The notes: generated by a model not told the origin, from the letters alone. Positions 9,242 through 23,197 are shown, counted from the stretch's first letter. The stretch is 64,000 nucleotides of DNA from Nymphaea colorata (GCF_008831285.2 NC_045147.1:6726334-6790333); one strand, 5' to 3'. A program made the numbers and translations.

Positions 9242-12200
9242 ACTTAACACACACCAATACATAAGGTGTTGGTGACCTGAGCTAAGACCCCCAAGCAATT
9301 CCAAAATCTTTTGAATGCCATCAAGCTGATAGCTTGATGCCGCATTGTATCATCACAAAATAATTGATTGACCATTGATCCAGCCTAACAACACTATCAT
9401 GAAAATTATTACATATAAAATTAGGATAGTGGATTTGTCTAAAAGACATTTACAAGTTGATTCTAACCAATCAACCATCCATTTAACAAAAGTAATTCCT
9501 AGAACAACTTCCCAGTTTTGTCCACTTCTTATGGTTGTTTAGAAGTCACACATGCTTGACTGAATCATCTTCAAAACAAACAATTTGGTTTCCTATTTAT
9601 TTCAACCAGTCCATTACTTTGCTTGGTTCATCCCATGTTTTCTTGACTAGTACTGCAAACTAGGGCTGCAAATGTTTTGAATCTCGTATGCCCTTCTCAG
9701 TTTTACTGAGCCAAACAAGAGCAGCGAATGTGGAAAATGGAGATGTCCACACATAGTTTCCTGCTTTTCTAGGAATTCACTTCTCCGAAATCTAATGATT
9801 CATTTTCCACTTTAAGGTCCAGCTTACTCAAATCCTATATGTTATTATAGTTTAGAACACCCCCCCCCCAGCTTTCCCTCCCTGTTATGCTTTGGGTTGC
9901 TCTGTTTTACCATGTTATCACCTTGTTTAGAAGAAACATTCTTCATGAGAAACCTCCAGATGAAAAGTTGGTCTACATTTAGGTATAGTGGTCAATACTC
10001 TTGTTGAGGTTGCAGAGTAATCTAAATATGTAACTAAAATATTAAATTAAGTAGACTTATTCATTTATTAGTATCCCAATAAACTTAATGATTATTAGTG
10101 TAAAATAAAGCTAATGAACCTTACTCTAAAATAAAGTTGAGGTTCTTGAAATCGTTAAGCCTTGAATGTTAGTTGTGAAGGATCAAGATAAAGAGTTATT
10201 CTAGAAGTTGGAAAGGAAACAACAAATAAAATCCAGTCATTGTTCTGTTTAGAAAGAACAAAAAAATGTTTTACAAACTCTCGGCTTCTTGTAGTCCCTT
10301 GTAGGCACAGGCTTTTATTATAATTATCCACAACACCGAGTTACAACAGATATTATCCCTTCTACTTTGAAGTAATTCATTAATTTCCATCTTCAAGTTT
10401 GTACTCAGCTACCATGTGATTGAAGGGTTTTATCTTTTGTTTTAGTTATGTAATGAGGAAGAGTGGATACCTCAAACTCTAGTTTATCTATGCCATTGTT
10501 GAGTGCTTTAGCCTTTTCTATTGCCTTGTCTTTTTCATCCTCCCAGACATCTTCATACAAAAGACACAAATGTGGTATGTAGGCTCTAATCAATGCACCA
10601 ATAATTTTAGAAGATGTTACATGTTTCATAAGTAGTGAACATAGAGAGTTTCTTAAATACTTTGATTATCGCAGGCACTTTTCTTATTGAAAGCACATAG
10701 AAAGGATTTCAGCCACGTTACAGAAACAGAAAAGGATTCTACATAGTTTTAGACATAAGCTTTAAGAATACATGGACTTTATTGCACAAGGACAATGTGA
10801 AATTAGGACAATGAAAAAGTGCTTATCATGGTCTATCGTCTATGGGACATGACCTTTCAACTCTAATGTTTTTGCCAAAAAAACTCATGTTTGTTTAGTT
10901 TGATTTACATATACGCTACAAAACCTATAGGAACTTCATTTGTATGCACATAGCTGTAGAGTCTTGAAACATGTATTAGGTATTAGAGCATTTAAGAGTC
11001 TACTGGATATGCAGTTAATTGCTTAGTTAACAATTTAGTTTAAAGAAGGAGGTGTTGACCGCAAAAGACTAGATAAGCATCAACGACCAAGGTAGATGGT
11101 AATAGTGGCCACCCCAAACACGGACAACGTTTAGTCTATTTTACCCTACATTTTTTAGATGGAAAATATTTAGCAACCTAACCATCTGATAAGTAAAACT
11201 ACAAAACTATCCAAATTGGCTCAAACAATGAAAGTACAAGTTCTTTACCAAATGGATATGAATATGAGCAGGCCTTTCTTAGGCCTAATGTGAAAAGGCA
11301 ATTTAGAAAACAATTAGTTATGACTAGTAGTTGGGGCTAGGAGAATTGGCATTTAGTAGTATGAAGAGTCTTGCATACACCTAATAATAAAAAAAAAAAA
11401 GAGAAAGGAAAGAAATCAATAAAAAATTGAGGCAATTAAAAGTAAAGTGTTGTGCTAGTTAATAAAATCTTGAAAGCATTAACATATGCATGCACAATTC
11501 TTCAGTTAGCGAATTGTAGTTGCATGCTTATTCTATTTTATCTCAATGCATGACCCAAAGAAAATAACATAATACCCAAGAAATTGGCGTTACACTGAAG
11601 CGAGCCTCAATGCTATTAAGATGGAGCCAAAGAAAAAGGCAGGCCCAAAAGTGCTTTTTCCCTTCCTGTTTATTGTTTATGCCTACTTCAACACTATTCC
11701 TTTTGAAAAGCTTGTCAGCTTAAATGATTGATGACATCCATGACTTATAAATTGTGGTGGCCTTAGAGCATCTCCATTGAATGATAAATGATGGTCTAGG
11801 GTAACTTGTAAGTATTCTTTTTAATTTTACTATTCTTTTGTCTGTATTGATCTCTAGTCTTTATCTAATTAGTGGAATTCTAGTCAAATACAACAACAAT
11901 TTCTGTTTCCTATTTTAGATCTACTAGCTTATCATACTTAAGGAGCATAAGATTTTTCCATCTTGCTTCTCATTGATTTCCTAAGATATGACAGATGGAG
12001 TGAATGAACATAAACATATTATAACAAAGATCTTGGAAAAAATGAATATACATATATATAAAGAATAAGACTTTGCAAAAAAGACCATGCATGTAGACCG
12101 GGGTTGGTGACCTGTGGATCACCAGAGGAATGCAAGGATAGACAGAGTCATAGATAAATATATAAATAGACTTATGGGGAGGGAAAATCTTTAGAGGACT

Positions 12201-12639
12201 CATGTCCATATATAATTAGCACGTTGAAGAGGAAGAGGAGGAGGAAGAAGAAAATATTTTTTTTCTTCTTTTTCTTCTCCATTGTTGCTTATTACCTATC
12301 TTGGATTCGTTTATGATAATTTTTTTTGGCTAGCAACATCTATTCTTTATCATGTGAATGTTTTAGAGTGCAAATTTTGATAGAAATTCACTATGTATGT
12401 GCGGGAGATATTCAGGGCTTGTTATGATATCCATGACTTGTTTCCTAATTCACAAATTTTTATATTAATGAGTTTTTTTTTACCAGTTGGATATTATATC
12501 TTAAAGAGAAGTGATTGTCGCAGATGAGAGATCGAAGTTGGATACAAAAAGAAAAGTAACTATTCATTTATTTTACTACAATATATGAATTTTTTATTGA
12601 TTTCAAGATTTGTTATAAATATTATTTTTTTTTTTCAAA
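9242..12639. other. AT-rich intergenic stretch without recognised genes
   Basis: No protein family, RNA gene or clear repeat was recognised. There are a C8-10 run near 9863, an A-run near 11390, and scattered short frames. One minus-strand frame is listed separately at 10405-10629. Confidence 0.5.
10405..10629 (-). CDS. Small hypothetical ORF, 74 aa
   Basis: A 74-codon frame with an acidic/basic helical stretch (DEKDKAIEKAKALNN) and no frame partner on either side. It could be a fossil exon or chance. No function is suggested. Confidence 0.15.
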   Translation of the reverse strand: MKHVTSSKIIGALIRAYIPHLCLLYEDVWEDEKDKAIEKAKALNNGIDKLEFEVSTLPHYITKTKDKTLQSHGS

Positions 12640-13540
12640 ACAAGCCATGAACATGTAAAGGTAGTTGAAGTTTTCATCAATTTTGTCACGACAAACAGTG
12701 TGGCAGTCAATGGAAAAATAAAATGTCCATGTATAAGGTGCAACAATTGTTTATATCAATCAATAAGAGATGCTTTTAATCTCATGGTATGGTTTGGACT
12801 TGTTCAAAACTTTATACATTGACATTATCATTGTGAGTTGGTGTTGCGATATCAAAGTGAGCATGATGAGATTGTAGAAGGTGAGGAAGATAGCATGGAT
12901 GAGTTGATTAGAGATGCATTTAGAGTACATTTAGAAGATATGACTAAGGAAGATGTACATGCAGATGACAACATGGAAGATGAAGGTTTACAAAATAATG
13001 AATATACAAGTATGCTAAATGATGTTAAACACGAACTATATCCTAGATGTAAGAAATTGTAGACATTGTTTTTTACATTCAGTTATATTACATAAAATGT
13101 TTGTGTGATAGAACAATAAATCATTTGATATGATATTAGGGTTATTAGAAGAAGCGTTTCCTAAAGGCATGCAAATACCAGTCATTTTATGAAATGAAAA
13201 AACTTGTTCGAGCATTGGGTATGGCCTATGAAAAGATAAATGCATGTCCTCACAGTTGTATGCTGTTTTGGAAAGAATCTGATATTTGTGGTGCTTCAAG
13301 ATTGATAGAAAATGTAGAACAAAGAAATAATAGTTTTAATGAAACTACAAATAAACCTAGAAAATTTGCTGCTCAAACATTGCATCACTTTCTATTAATA
13401 CCAAGGCTTCAGAGGTTGTATCTATCTTCAACAATTGCTTCAAAAATGAGATGGCATACTAAAGGATGTGTTAAAGATGGTATACTATGACATCCTACTG
13501 GTTCATTACCTTGGAAGTCTTTCAATGAATTACATCCGTT
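12640..13540 (+). pseudogene. CACTA (En/Spm) TNP2-type transposase, N-terminal fragment, broken
   Basis: The translation shows the transposase-associated domain around KIKCPCIRCNN (about 12715-12750), followed by an acidic linker (12838-13062). After several stops comes NKSFDMILGLLEEAFPKG (about 13110-13165), then LVRALGMAYEKINACPHSCMLFWKE (13205-13275) and RLQRLYLSSTIASKMRWH (13410-13460). These are the successive landmarks of the TNP2 protein of CACTA transposons. The catalytic C-terminal part is missing; homology stops near 13540, exactly where minus-strand Copia sequence begins. Stops and frame changes between 13062 and 13193 exclude function. Confidence 0.82.
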
Positions 13541-14115
13541 AGCTACTTCTAATAAATGTCTATTTTTCTTTCAGACATGCCATTTTGTTGAGGTGTGTCA
13601 ACACAAATCGTTTGATGTTGTATGCCATGCTTGTCTAAGAAGATTTTAAAAGTAGAATTTTAAACTCAATACCATGTTCAGACCTGAAGCATTTTATTTT
13701 GTGATTATATTGAACTTCAACTATCTTATAAAAAGTTTGAAAGAGAGATAGTACTTTTGATTTATTTTTTCATGAAATAAACCCAAGTGGATCTAGAAAA
13801 ACCATCAATAAACATAACATAGTATCTAAATCTATCTGATGAATCTAAAAACACAGGCCCCAAATGAGATCAAAAGGTTGTTCACTATAGAATCTGATAA
13901 AGAGAAATTCAGTCTGGTCATTCTAATAAACTTGCAAATATCACATGCATGATTATCAAAATAATGCTTGGGAAATAAATAATTTAAAATCTAAGAAGAC
14001 AGATGTCCCATCCGTTGTTGCCAATCTCTCCCTCATTCAAGGTAGTCACATTCAAGGCTTGGTCAAGAGCTTTTAATTTGGTAGAGTCCATTAACTAGGG
14101 ATCCCTCACCAATCA

Positions 14116-15500
14116 TCATCTGAGCCTTCTAATCCTAAAATACAATGTTAATAGCAAAAAAACCACAATGCAGTCCAATTCTTTGGTAATTTTGGCTACC
14201 AAAAATAGGTCAGACTTAAGTTCAGGTGTTATAAGGACCTCACTAGTATAATTTTTGTTAAAGAAATTCAATCCTCCTTTTCCTTTGACAGCAATGGGTG
14301 CACCGTTGGCTGCAGCAACTGGTCCAATGCCGTCAATAGAATGAAGGGAATTGAGATGAGCAAACCGATTAGCCATATGATTAGTGGCTCCTGAATCGAC
14401 TATCCAATGAGTGCAACAATTAAAAAAAGTAGTGTAGGCCATACCTTTAGCTTGATCAGAAGTGTTGATGGAGATACCTGCAGTCTTTTCTACTTGGAGA
14501 CCCTTTATCATTTTACCAAAAGCCTCCAAAGTGATAGGATTGTCTGACTAAGAGGCCATAAGGCTGGTCTGATTGTTCTCCTTTTTAATAGTCCCTTTCG
14601 AAATGGTCTTGGTGGCATGATTCATCCCTTCCTCAGGTTTTCCATCAAGGAACCAGCAAGTTTCACGTGAGTGGCCAATTATTTTTACAATGAGTGCACT
14701 TAGGTTTTCTGCCCTCATCACGTTTGGCCCTGAAGTTCCTGCCATCAGTACCTTGAATGTTCATAGCAAAGGCCACCTTTTCATCGTTAGATACTTCTTG
14801 ACTGTTGTAGTCGAGAGTGCCCATAGCTTTTCAACTGACTCTTCTCACATAAGAAGAGCACAAACTGAACTTAGTCATGTGCTATGAGAATTTGACTACG
14901 CAGATTCTAATAGTCATTGGGAAGCACAGCAAGAATCTCAAAATTGCGCTCTTGCTCATGTTGCTTCTTGGCTTTAGCAAGATCAGTAGTCAAAGGAGCA
15001 TGAACATCCATCTCCTCCCAAATTCCTTGAAGGTATCAATATATTCACTAATAGGAATAGTCCCTTTCTTTAAACTTCCTTTAATTTGAGATAACTAGTA
15101 CATACAAGCAGTATTATATTGCTCACCACAAAGGTCTTTGGTGGCTTGCCATACCTTCTCTGTGGTGTCTAAAAAATTAAAACAAGATGTTATATTGGGC
15201 TTCATCGAATTGATGAGCCAAGACACAATGGTGTCATTGGTTGATCGCCACTCACCATATTTCGGATCATTGAGAGGTGGTCTCTTTGTGGTACCATCAA
15301 TGTACCCGAGTTCAGATTAAGGAATCGGGTGACTGCCTTATACCAACGTAAATAATCGAGGGCATCAGGCAGGGTGTTGGTAATCTTAAGATGGGGGTTA
15401 CCTTGCTCGTGTATGAGAAGCTTGTGCAATGATCCATCACTACTTTGTATGATGGTGTGTTGTTCATTGTCGTGTCTTGCTCCCCCTCCTGCTCCATAAG
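14116..15500 (-). pseudogene. Copia gag-protease remnant
   Basis: Gag fragments include the segment ALDYLRWYKAVTRFL near 15350. A damaged zinc knuckle with KIIGHSRETCWFLDGKP lies near 14650 and an aspartic protease core HWIVDSGATNHM near 14395. The pieces lie in different frames with stops between them. Gag would form the virus-like particle and the protease would process the polyprotein; neither can be made from this copy. Confidence 0.8.
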
Positions 15501-15559
15501 TTCCTACTGCTTAGAATTGATTTACTGCCTCAGGATGAATGTTTACTGCTCAGATACCA

Positions 15560-15861
15560 TGTTTGATTGAGCTAGAAACAGAGTACGAGCGGAACAAGGT
15601 GAGAGAGAGAGAGGACAATTTTATGAGGTTCAGCTATTAGATGCCTACATTCACAAACAGAGTGATTGATCTTTTCTTGATTCTTTTCGGTAGAATTACA
15701 ATGCGTTCTCTTCTATATACAATAGAGGCTAAAGGCGTAAAGCCAAAGAAGAGTACAACAGTTGCCTAGAATAAAGAGAACATTTGTTCAACGTTCAAAA
15801 GCTTATTGATGCTCCTTCCTTATTCATTCAATTAATGAATAAGGCAATCAATCTCTCAACA
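15560..15861 (-). repeat. 5' LTR (302 bp) of the truncated Copia element
   Basis: On the minus strand the segment runs from TGTTGAGAG to TCAAACA and is followed directly by the tRNA-Met-type primer site. A TATA-like TATATAGAAG block lies centrally. The outer boundary is inferred from the TG...CA rule only, since no second LTR remains. Confidence 0.65.
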
Positions 15862-18800
15862 GCCATTTTATATTTTTATCATCACCGCCTACTAGCTCGT
15901 GCTCTTTCCAGCCACTACCCGATGGTTGACCTTCCATGCTATTCCCGGTTCATGCTCTCACCCCTACTTTTCTTCTTCTCTCCCTTCTTCTTGCCGTCTT
16001 ATTCCTCCTCAGTTTCTTTTTCTTCCATTCTTCCCCAAGCCACATGCTACCTCCATTTTTCCTCTTCGTCTTCCACCCGCACCCTGACCACCATGTCCTC
16101 ATCCTTCTCTTCTTCCTTTACTGGCCTCTCCCCATTTTTCTCCTTTGTTTTTTCCTTTGCACCAGTCATAGCAAAAGAATTCCCCAGCATTCGATGACCA
16201 TCTCTTACATCATAATCCACAGTGGCATCGACCAGCCTCTGCTGTTTGATCAGCCACCGTCTGCTCCAATGATTACGCGACTACATCCCCTCGCCATCGC
16301 CTCCATCGCCAATCACTTGAGAAGCATTTCCATGACTCTTGTCCATCATTTTTCAGATGAGGTGTTGTCGCGAAGAGGGCTAGTTGCTGAACACCTTCCA
16401 TTGGAAACTAGTGTACTGCTATCGCCAGCAACTCTCAGAATAGATAACACTTGCACTATGCAAAAATTGACATGACCCAGCATAGCCAGTTGGGGGACTC
16501 TGTATGTTTGTCAATGAAGGCAATGCACTCAGCAGAGAGTTAGACTGGCATTTCCAATATGCAGTAGCAATAGACTTTAGATGCTTGTTGTGCCCAAAGG
16601 TAGACCTTCCAAGAGTTGTAAGAAAGTAGAAATAGGAAATACGAGAACTTTTGATTGTTCAATTCCTCTCAACAATGAAACTTCATAGTGAATGCAGCCT
16701 ACATATAATTCCTCTACTGATTAAGAAATGTAAAAACAGATAAATTCATGATAAAAAGGTCCGCAAAACATGTGACATCCACATATAGATACCTACATGT
16801 ATATTCAACATACACTATTGTAAACTAACTAGCAAGTGCTTGAGAACATGCTTCAATGGGCAACCACACCTACTTCTAAATATTTTATGGAAACACCAAC
16901 TCACTCATAAGTTAAGGGAATGTTCATACCATTTGTAACGTCAGCCCTAAGAAGAGGACTTCCATGAGTAACAACACCAAAAAGACTCTGAACAATAGTC
17001 AAATCAATTTAGATTTTGCTTAGTGGGCTCAAGCCTACTAAACATAACACTAAAGCTATTAGTTTGACTAGCTCGAACAACTGAATCCAAATTCTTAAAA
17101 CCAATTGCAGTTTGACCCGACCTGTCTAATCTCAGTCAATTGAGCCTAGACCAAACTCAGATTCTCAATCCAGATTAATGATTTGGCTTCTTAATTTGTT
17201 ACCCAACATCAATTTTAGATCTCTCTAAATCTGAATCTCTACTTCATATCATGATCCAAATCTTCAATGTAGTATTTTATATAAAATTGAAATCCAAATA
17301 TCTTTTCAAAATTCATATCTCCAAATCTAGATCTAGATGTTTCCACATGTCAGTGGAACAGATCCTGGCTATCCAAGTCAGGGTTTTTAATTTTGATAAA
17401 ATCATAAAAGTAGCAGGAGGTGGTGCCACCCCTACTGGAAACTACAATACTACCACCCGAGGAGTCTATAAGCTGAGCCACAAGGGGATGTCCCAGACTT
17501 AGAGATTTTTCAGGTAGGCCCTCTCTCTTGTACTTCTTGTTCTGATCCCTTTCTGACTTAAGTAAATTTTCGGGTTTTAGAGAAGAGCTTTAGCAGTTGC
17601 TGCCCGCATCTGGAGGAGGCTTCTAGTTTGTGTTCAAGAGGGAGAAGGAATAAGAGGAAATAGAAGAGGATGTCCCCTCTAGGCTTCTCCAAAGTTGATG
17701 AAAGCCAGCATCAGGTTGGTATTCTTCTACTCTTTCTCTTGCATGCATGAAATCTCCCTACATGGCACCACCTACTCCCTACAAAGACTAGTGAAGGCTT
17801 CTTGCATGGGCTTTACAATGTCGTAGCAAGAGATCCAGCCCATTCAATCCTAAGCCCATGTTAGGCATATCTAGGTTTCAATGTTTTCCTAGTGTCTTCT
17901 ATGTTTTTATATGATTCTTATGTGATTATAGTCAATTCGAAAAAGTTTCTATCCATCCATTTTATGGATAGACTTTCCAAATAAGGTCAATGCCAATGCT
18001 TAAACATTGTTCCATCGAATGCATGCTGGTTAAGGTCATTTTTATTCGATATTCATTATGTCAATCTTGAAATTCACATGTGCATACACATAATAGTTTT
18101 CTAAGTTTTAGGTTTTCTTGGGAAGGCGCTTTCTGTCTTATAGAAATTATATCTATCTTTCTAGCACATGAACTCTCACTACGGGAGGAGCTTCTTAATG
18201 TTTAAAAAGGCATTGGAATCATTAAGATGTCTAATTACATTTGGCATTGTTTTTTATGTAATTTCAAATTCATTTGCCTTCTCTATTATAATAAATAAAG
18301 AAACCTATTTTTTGTAATTTTTGTATAAAAAAATTGGGTCTCAAAATTTTGTCAAACTTTGTGGCTTCATTGCTCACAGAAGGGGTGAATCTCTCGATCC
18401 CAGGAAAGTCAAAGTTGTTTGTTTATTTTTTTAGTTTCTCAACAAGCTCAGTATTGTGTTTTGGATGTCATTTGATCGCTTTTGTAGTTAGATTATTGGA
18501 ACCTGATTTCTGCAATCCAACTTTTTATAGAAAAACAAACATTAAGAACTCATATGTCTTCTCGATGTTATATGGTTGGGATCTTGACATCATCTTTCAA
18601 GTCCATTGCATAGCTTCATCTACATGTTGAGAGTCGTCTCTCCAAGTTTTGCTAAGTTTGGTGATGGTGTAGTTGCATGTTTGCTTTTCCATTTGTGATT
18701 TGGTTTTGTCATGTTTTGTTTTGTAGTTCTTGTAATTTAAGCAAATCTCTAACTTTTGAATCCTCTAGATTTCAAGGTGCAACATTTCTCAGAAAACTAC

Positions 18801-18993
18801 AGCGTGAAATCCCATGGCTCAATGTTGAGAGTCTACACACTCTTTTTTCACTATGTTGGTATCTGTTAGAATAGTTAACTAGTTGTCCAAGTTGGTCAAC
18901 ATATTTTTTGTTTTCCTGTGCTTATAGATTTATCAAACCTAGACCTTATCAGTCTTGGCTCAGGTAGTATATTAAGAAATTATGAAGTCTATC
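15862..18993. other. Intergenic stretch, pyrimidine-rich then AT-rich
   Basis: The first part (about 15950-16170) is a strongly pyrimidine-rich tract (TTC/CTT-rich) that produces overlapping Phe/Ser/Leu-rich frames in all three phases, the mark of low complexity rather than a gene. The rest has isolated frames (17251-17502, 18334-18874) with no recognisable motif. Confidence 0.5.
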
Positions 18994-18998
18994 TAGTT

Positions 18999-19349
18999 TG
19001 TAAGATTTTGGGTGTCAAAGTATAACCCACGTTCAGATTCAGCAAAGGAAAGATAAGAGAGAGAACAAGAAAAGAGAAATGAGGATGGGAGGTCAGATTT
19101 TACATTCTCACACAACCCATTTATATAGTGATTCCTCTACACAATTTACAAGAATCTAGAATGAAACAATCACAATAATCTAGAGCCTAGAGTGAAGCAA
19201 CACAATAACCTAGAGTCTAGAATAAAACAATTATAGAAATTGCAATCATAACCTTGCCTAGATAAATGCATTCAGACATGGTTAGACGTGTTGGATCTGA
19301 ATCAGTAGATGTGTTGGATCTGGATCAGATCAGATCCAATGTCTTATCA
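18999..19349 (-). repeat. 3' LTR of Copia 18999-23525 (351 bp)
   Basis: It begins TGTAAG and ends TTATCA in plus orientation. It is 23 bp longer than its partner because of a partial tandem duplication of the TGTTGGATCTG block near 19287-19325. Confidence 0.92.
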
Positions 19350-21823
19350 TCCACCCTCAAGTTGTATATGGTTTGCACCACGTACAACTTCCTTTTTAGA
19401 AACCAGAATTGTTGCTTCGTTAGTCCTTTTGTCAATAAGTCTACAACTTTTTCATCTGTACAAACATAAATAGGCTGAATCTCATTGTCATCCACCTTTT
19501 GTCTCATAAATTGTTGATCAATCTCAATGTTCTTTGTTCAACCATGTTGTATGGTATTAAAAGCAATGTTAATAGCACTTTGATTATCGCACGTTTGAAT
19601 CTTTTCGCCAATGTCTTCTAGCAAATGTCTAACCCATGTAACTTTAGCAGCACCTGCAGCCATGCATTTGTATTCAGCTTCAGTGCTGAATCTTTCCACT
19701 GTCTTTTGCTTTCAACAACTCCAAGACACAAAATTACGTCCAATGAAAATACAAAAACAAGAAATGAACTTTCTTTGATCGGGATCTCCATCCCAATATG
19801 CATCTATGAATGTCATAAGTTGATGTCCAGCAGTTATATTTCCACTCTTACCATAAACTAAGTCATCTCCTACTGTCCCTTTTAGATATCTTAATATTCT
19901 TTTGACAGCATCCATGTGAGTATCTCTAGGTGCATGCATAAATTGAGATACTTGGTTCATAGCATATATAATATTTAGTCTAGTGAATGTAAGATATTGA
20001 AGTCCCCCAACAATACTTCGATATTGTGTAGGATCTTCATACAAGTCCCCATCCTGAGCACTTACTTTTTGATTTAGAACACTAGGAGTTCCAACAGGCT
20101 TACAGTCAGACATACCTGTCTTTTTCAGCAGATTCAACGTGTATTTCTGTCGTGTCAATATGAGGCGATTATTGTGCCTATCAATCTCCACTCCAAGAAA
20201 GAATTGTAAATCACCAAGCTCTTTCATTTTAAAGTTTTGCATCATCAAAGCTTTAGTGTCTTCTATGTGTTTTTCAAAATTGTTTGTGATAACAATATCA
20301 TCAACATATATAAGAAGTAAAGAAAATATGTTTTCCTTTCAATAAATGAAAAAAGAGTGATTTAGTGGACATCTCTGAAAACAACATTCTTGAATCTTGC
20401 ATGAGAAACTGTCAAACTATGAGCGTGAGGCTTGTTTGAGTTCATAAATAGATTTTCTTAGTTTACAAACTCATGCATGAGAGTCTCCTTTTGTATATCC
20501 TAGAGGTTGTTCCATGTATACTTCCTCCCTCAAATAACCATGAAGAAAAGCATTTTTCACGTCCATTTGATGTAGTCTCCATCCATATTCAACTACCAAT
20601 GATATAATCTCATGGATCGTTCCCATTTTGTTCACAGGGCTGAATGTCTCATAATAATCTTTTCGATATTATTGTGTTAAGCCTCGTGCCACCAATCTTG
20701 CCTTGTATCTTTCCACACTGCCATCAGGTTTATATTTAACTTTATAAATCCATTTTGATCCTACTACATTCTTTTCTTTGGGTCTAGGAACAACTTTCCA
20801 TGTCCCACATTCATGTAATGCATCTATTTCTTCATTCATTGCCTTGATCTAATTCGACGACTTGGATGCTTCCTCAAAAGAAGTAGGTTCATCTTGTTTT
20901 ATCACTTGAGATATAAAAAGCTGAAAATCTAAGGAAAGATTATCATAACTTACCCATCTATGAATGGGGTGTCGCACTTGCACAGATCTTCTAATAGGCT
21001 GATCATAGACTTCAACATGGGAAGAGGTCGGATTGCCATCTATCCTTCTTTTCTGACGAGTGTAAACATGTCCTGAAAATCGACATGAAGCATTGTTTTC
21101 TCCTTCTTTCATAGCTGGAACAAGTTCTTTGTTTCCTTCTATTTGTGTGATATGTGAAGATCCTATCTTATCATGTGGATGGGATTCTAGACTGCCTCTT
21201 GCAAATAACTCAGCACTTACCCAGGGATCATATGATTCCAGTGGTTGACTTTTTCAGTAGAAATGTTAAAGTTGTGTTGGTCAAACACAACTTTTCTGAT
21301 ACTTTGATGTGTCTGGTTGTAGGGTCATAACATCTAAAACCTTTGTATTCATCTGTATAGCCAATGAACTTGCACTACACTGCTTTACTCTGAAATTTAT
21401 TTCTCAATGACGAGTCAATGTGAACATAGCACACACATATGAAAACCCTTAAATCATTATAGTTTGGATTTCAACCAAAAGGAGTGAAGTAAGGAGATTT
21501 TGAATGTAAAACTGACCATGCCATAAATTTGACTTACTGATGTCTGATTGGAGACAGCTAGAACTTGGAATTTGTGAAGGTGCATTGGAAGGAAAGCATG
21601 TCAATTGAGTTGGACTTGAAAAGGAATATAAGAAATAAGGATTTTCCTTGAAGACACACATATTTCCTTGGGTTTCCCCTTTAGCGAATATTTTCTTCGT
21701 TAGAAGATCCTTGACATACACAGAAGAAGAAGTAAATTCAACAGATGAGTTTGTATCATCTACAAGTTTAGAAATGGAAATAATATTCTTTTTGATATTT
21801 GGAGCAAGGGCAACATTTGACAA
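19350..21823 (-). pseudogene. Copia pol remnant (RT and RNase H; integrase core deleted)
   Basis: From 21823 the minus strand reads the pre-integrase region up to SNLWHGQF and then passes directly to the post-integrase FIGYTDEYKGFRCYDP region near 21350. The catalytic integrase core is therefore deleted. Reverse transcriptase follows (WIYKVKYKPDGSVERYKARL near 20730, DVKNAFLHG near 20560, YVDDIVIT near 20300, then 20248-19712 FFLGVEIDRHNNRL). RNase H ends it (STEAEYKCMAAG near 19670, DLLTKGLTKQQF near 19410). Several stops interrupt it. The YVDD polymerase motif is present but the protein cannot be made whole. Confidence 0.88.
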
Positions 21824-21943
21824 AGATAGTGGAAATGGTGATGTTGGAAGAGAAATTTGTGCATTTCTAATATGTGTGATAGGATAAAAACTTCTGTCAC
21901 ATGTAACTACATTACTTTTACCAAAATAAGGAAAAATGTCATG

Positions 21944-22979
21944 TCACTTACTAGCATTTCCAGTTACATGAGTAGCAACACATGAATCCAAATACCATTC
22001 ACCTTGATCATTTTGTTTCACTGTCATCTTGGAGAGGGTAGTCATAAGTATTTGTTGTACATCAGCTGGTGGGAGTTCGATATTCTGTTCAACTTCAGGT
22101 TTATTGCCTCTGTTTTGTGGATTGAACCAGCAATTTGCTTTGATGTGACCCTTCTTGTTACATTGGAAACATGTTGGCACCTTTTTTATTGTATTAGTTT
22201 GAAATCTTCTTGTAACACTTGGTGTTGGCAGAATACCTTTGCCATTTTGTTCATCATTCCCACGATTCATGCCTCCTTTAAGCCCCATTTCCTTTTCTAT
22301 GACTTGTCGCAGCTTCCATAACTAAACCATTGTGAGCATTACCTTGGTTTGTTCCTCCCATCAGTTGTTTCACGTTCATTTCATGTTGAAGCAGCTTACC
22401 CTGAAGTTCATTGAAGGTGGGCAAGATAGGCAAAACTTCAAGAGCATTAGTGAAGGCATAAAAATCTGATCCAAGGCCGCTAAGAGTCTATTGGACTTTT
22501 TCTTTGTCGGAAACAACATATCCAGCAACTCCCAACTGATCAACTATCCCTTTAAAACGTCCCAAATATTCCATAATCGACATTGACCCTTTGCTGAGAT
22601 TCTGAAATTCTTTCTTCAAATATAGAATACGTGCCTCTAAAATTTGAGAATAGGTTTCAGCAAGACTGATCCATAACTATCCTGTTGTACAGTCACCAGA
22701 AAGTGAAATCAACACTTCTTGAGATAGCATTGATGTGATATACGCAATAAGACTTTGATCTTGTTTCATCCATGTTATAAATTGTGGGTTACGAATTTCC
22801 TGAGTGGAAATTGTCTCTCTTGTCTCATTCTTAACCTCTTGTTAAATGAACTGTGGTGGGATTGGAATGGAGCCAACAAGATGCCCGTACAGATCCTGAC
22901 TCCTTATGAAAGGAATGATCTGCTTTTTCCAGGTAAGGTAGTTGGAGTGGTTCAGTTTTTCAAAAATAAGGTGTGGTAA
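21944..22979 (-). pseudogene. Copia gag with CCHC knuckle and protease start, broken
   Basis: The minus strand encodes UBN2-type gag fragments (for example SIMEYLGRFKGIVDQLG near 22560), then a zinc knuckle CFQCNKKGHIKANC (22288-21944 frame). The protease site reads WYLDSCVATHVT, in which the expected Asp-Ser-Gly of the active site is DSC, so the catalytic motif itself is altered. Stops interrupt the frame near 22325 and 22490. Confidence 0.82.
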
Positions 22980-23197
22980 GAAGTTGGAGGACATGCTGGA
23001 TTGAGAGAGAATATCCATGATAAATTATATATCTATCAATGTAGATATATACTAACAAAAATATAAAAGTGTTGCCAAGATAGATGAAGGATTAGGAGCA
23101 GAATGTTAGAAGGGGTATAAGAGAAAACCAACCAGAACATTTCAAGTGTGTGCAAACATTCTCCTTGGTAGACCCAGCCAAACCTGGCTCTAAACCA

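Larger units (their letters stand above)
13541..15861 (-). mobile_element. Copia element, 5' half only (LTR, gag, protease, part of integrase)
   Basis: On the minus strand the order is LTR (15861-15560), primer-binding site TGGTATCTGAGC at 15548-15559, gag remnants (about 15500-14550), aspartic protease and then the first part of integrase. It ends in the integrase motif TPQQNGMSERKNRHLLEVA near 13541. Reverse transcriptase, RNase H and the 3' LTR are absent, so the element is truncated at the CACTA junction. Whether the CACTA fragment or a deletion made the break cannot be told. Confidence 0.85.

Noticed and set aside
15784-16475. Overlapping 137- and 179-codon ORFs
   Set aside because: They arise from a pyrimidine-rich tract giving Phe/Ser/Leu-rich text in all phases, a low-complexity artefact.
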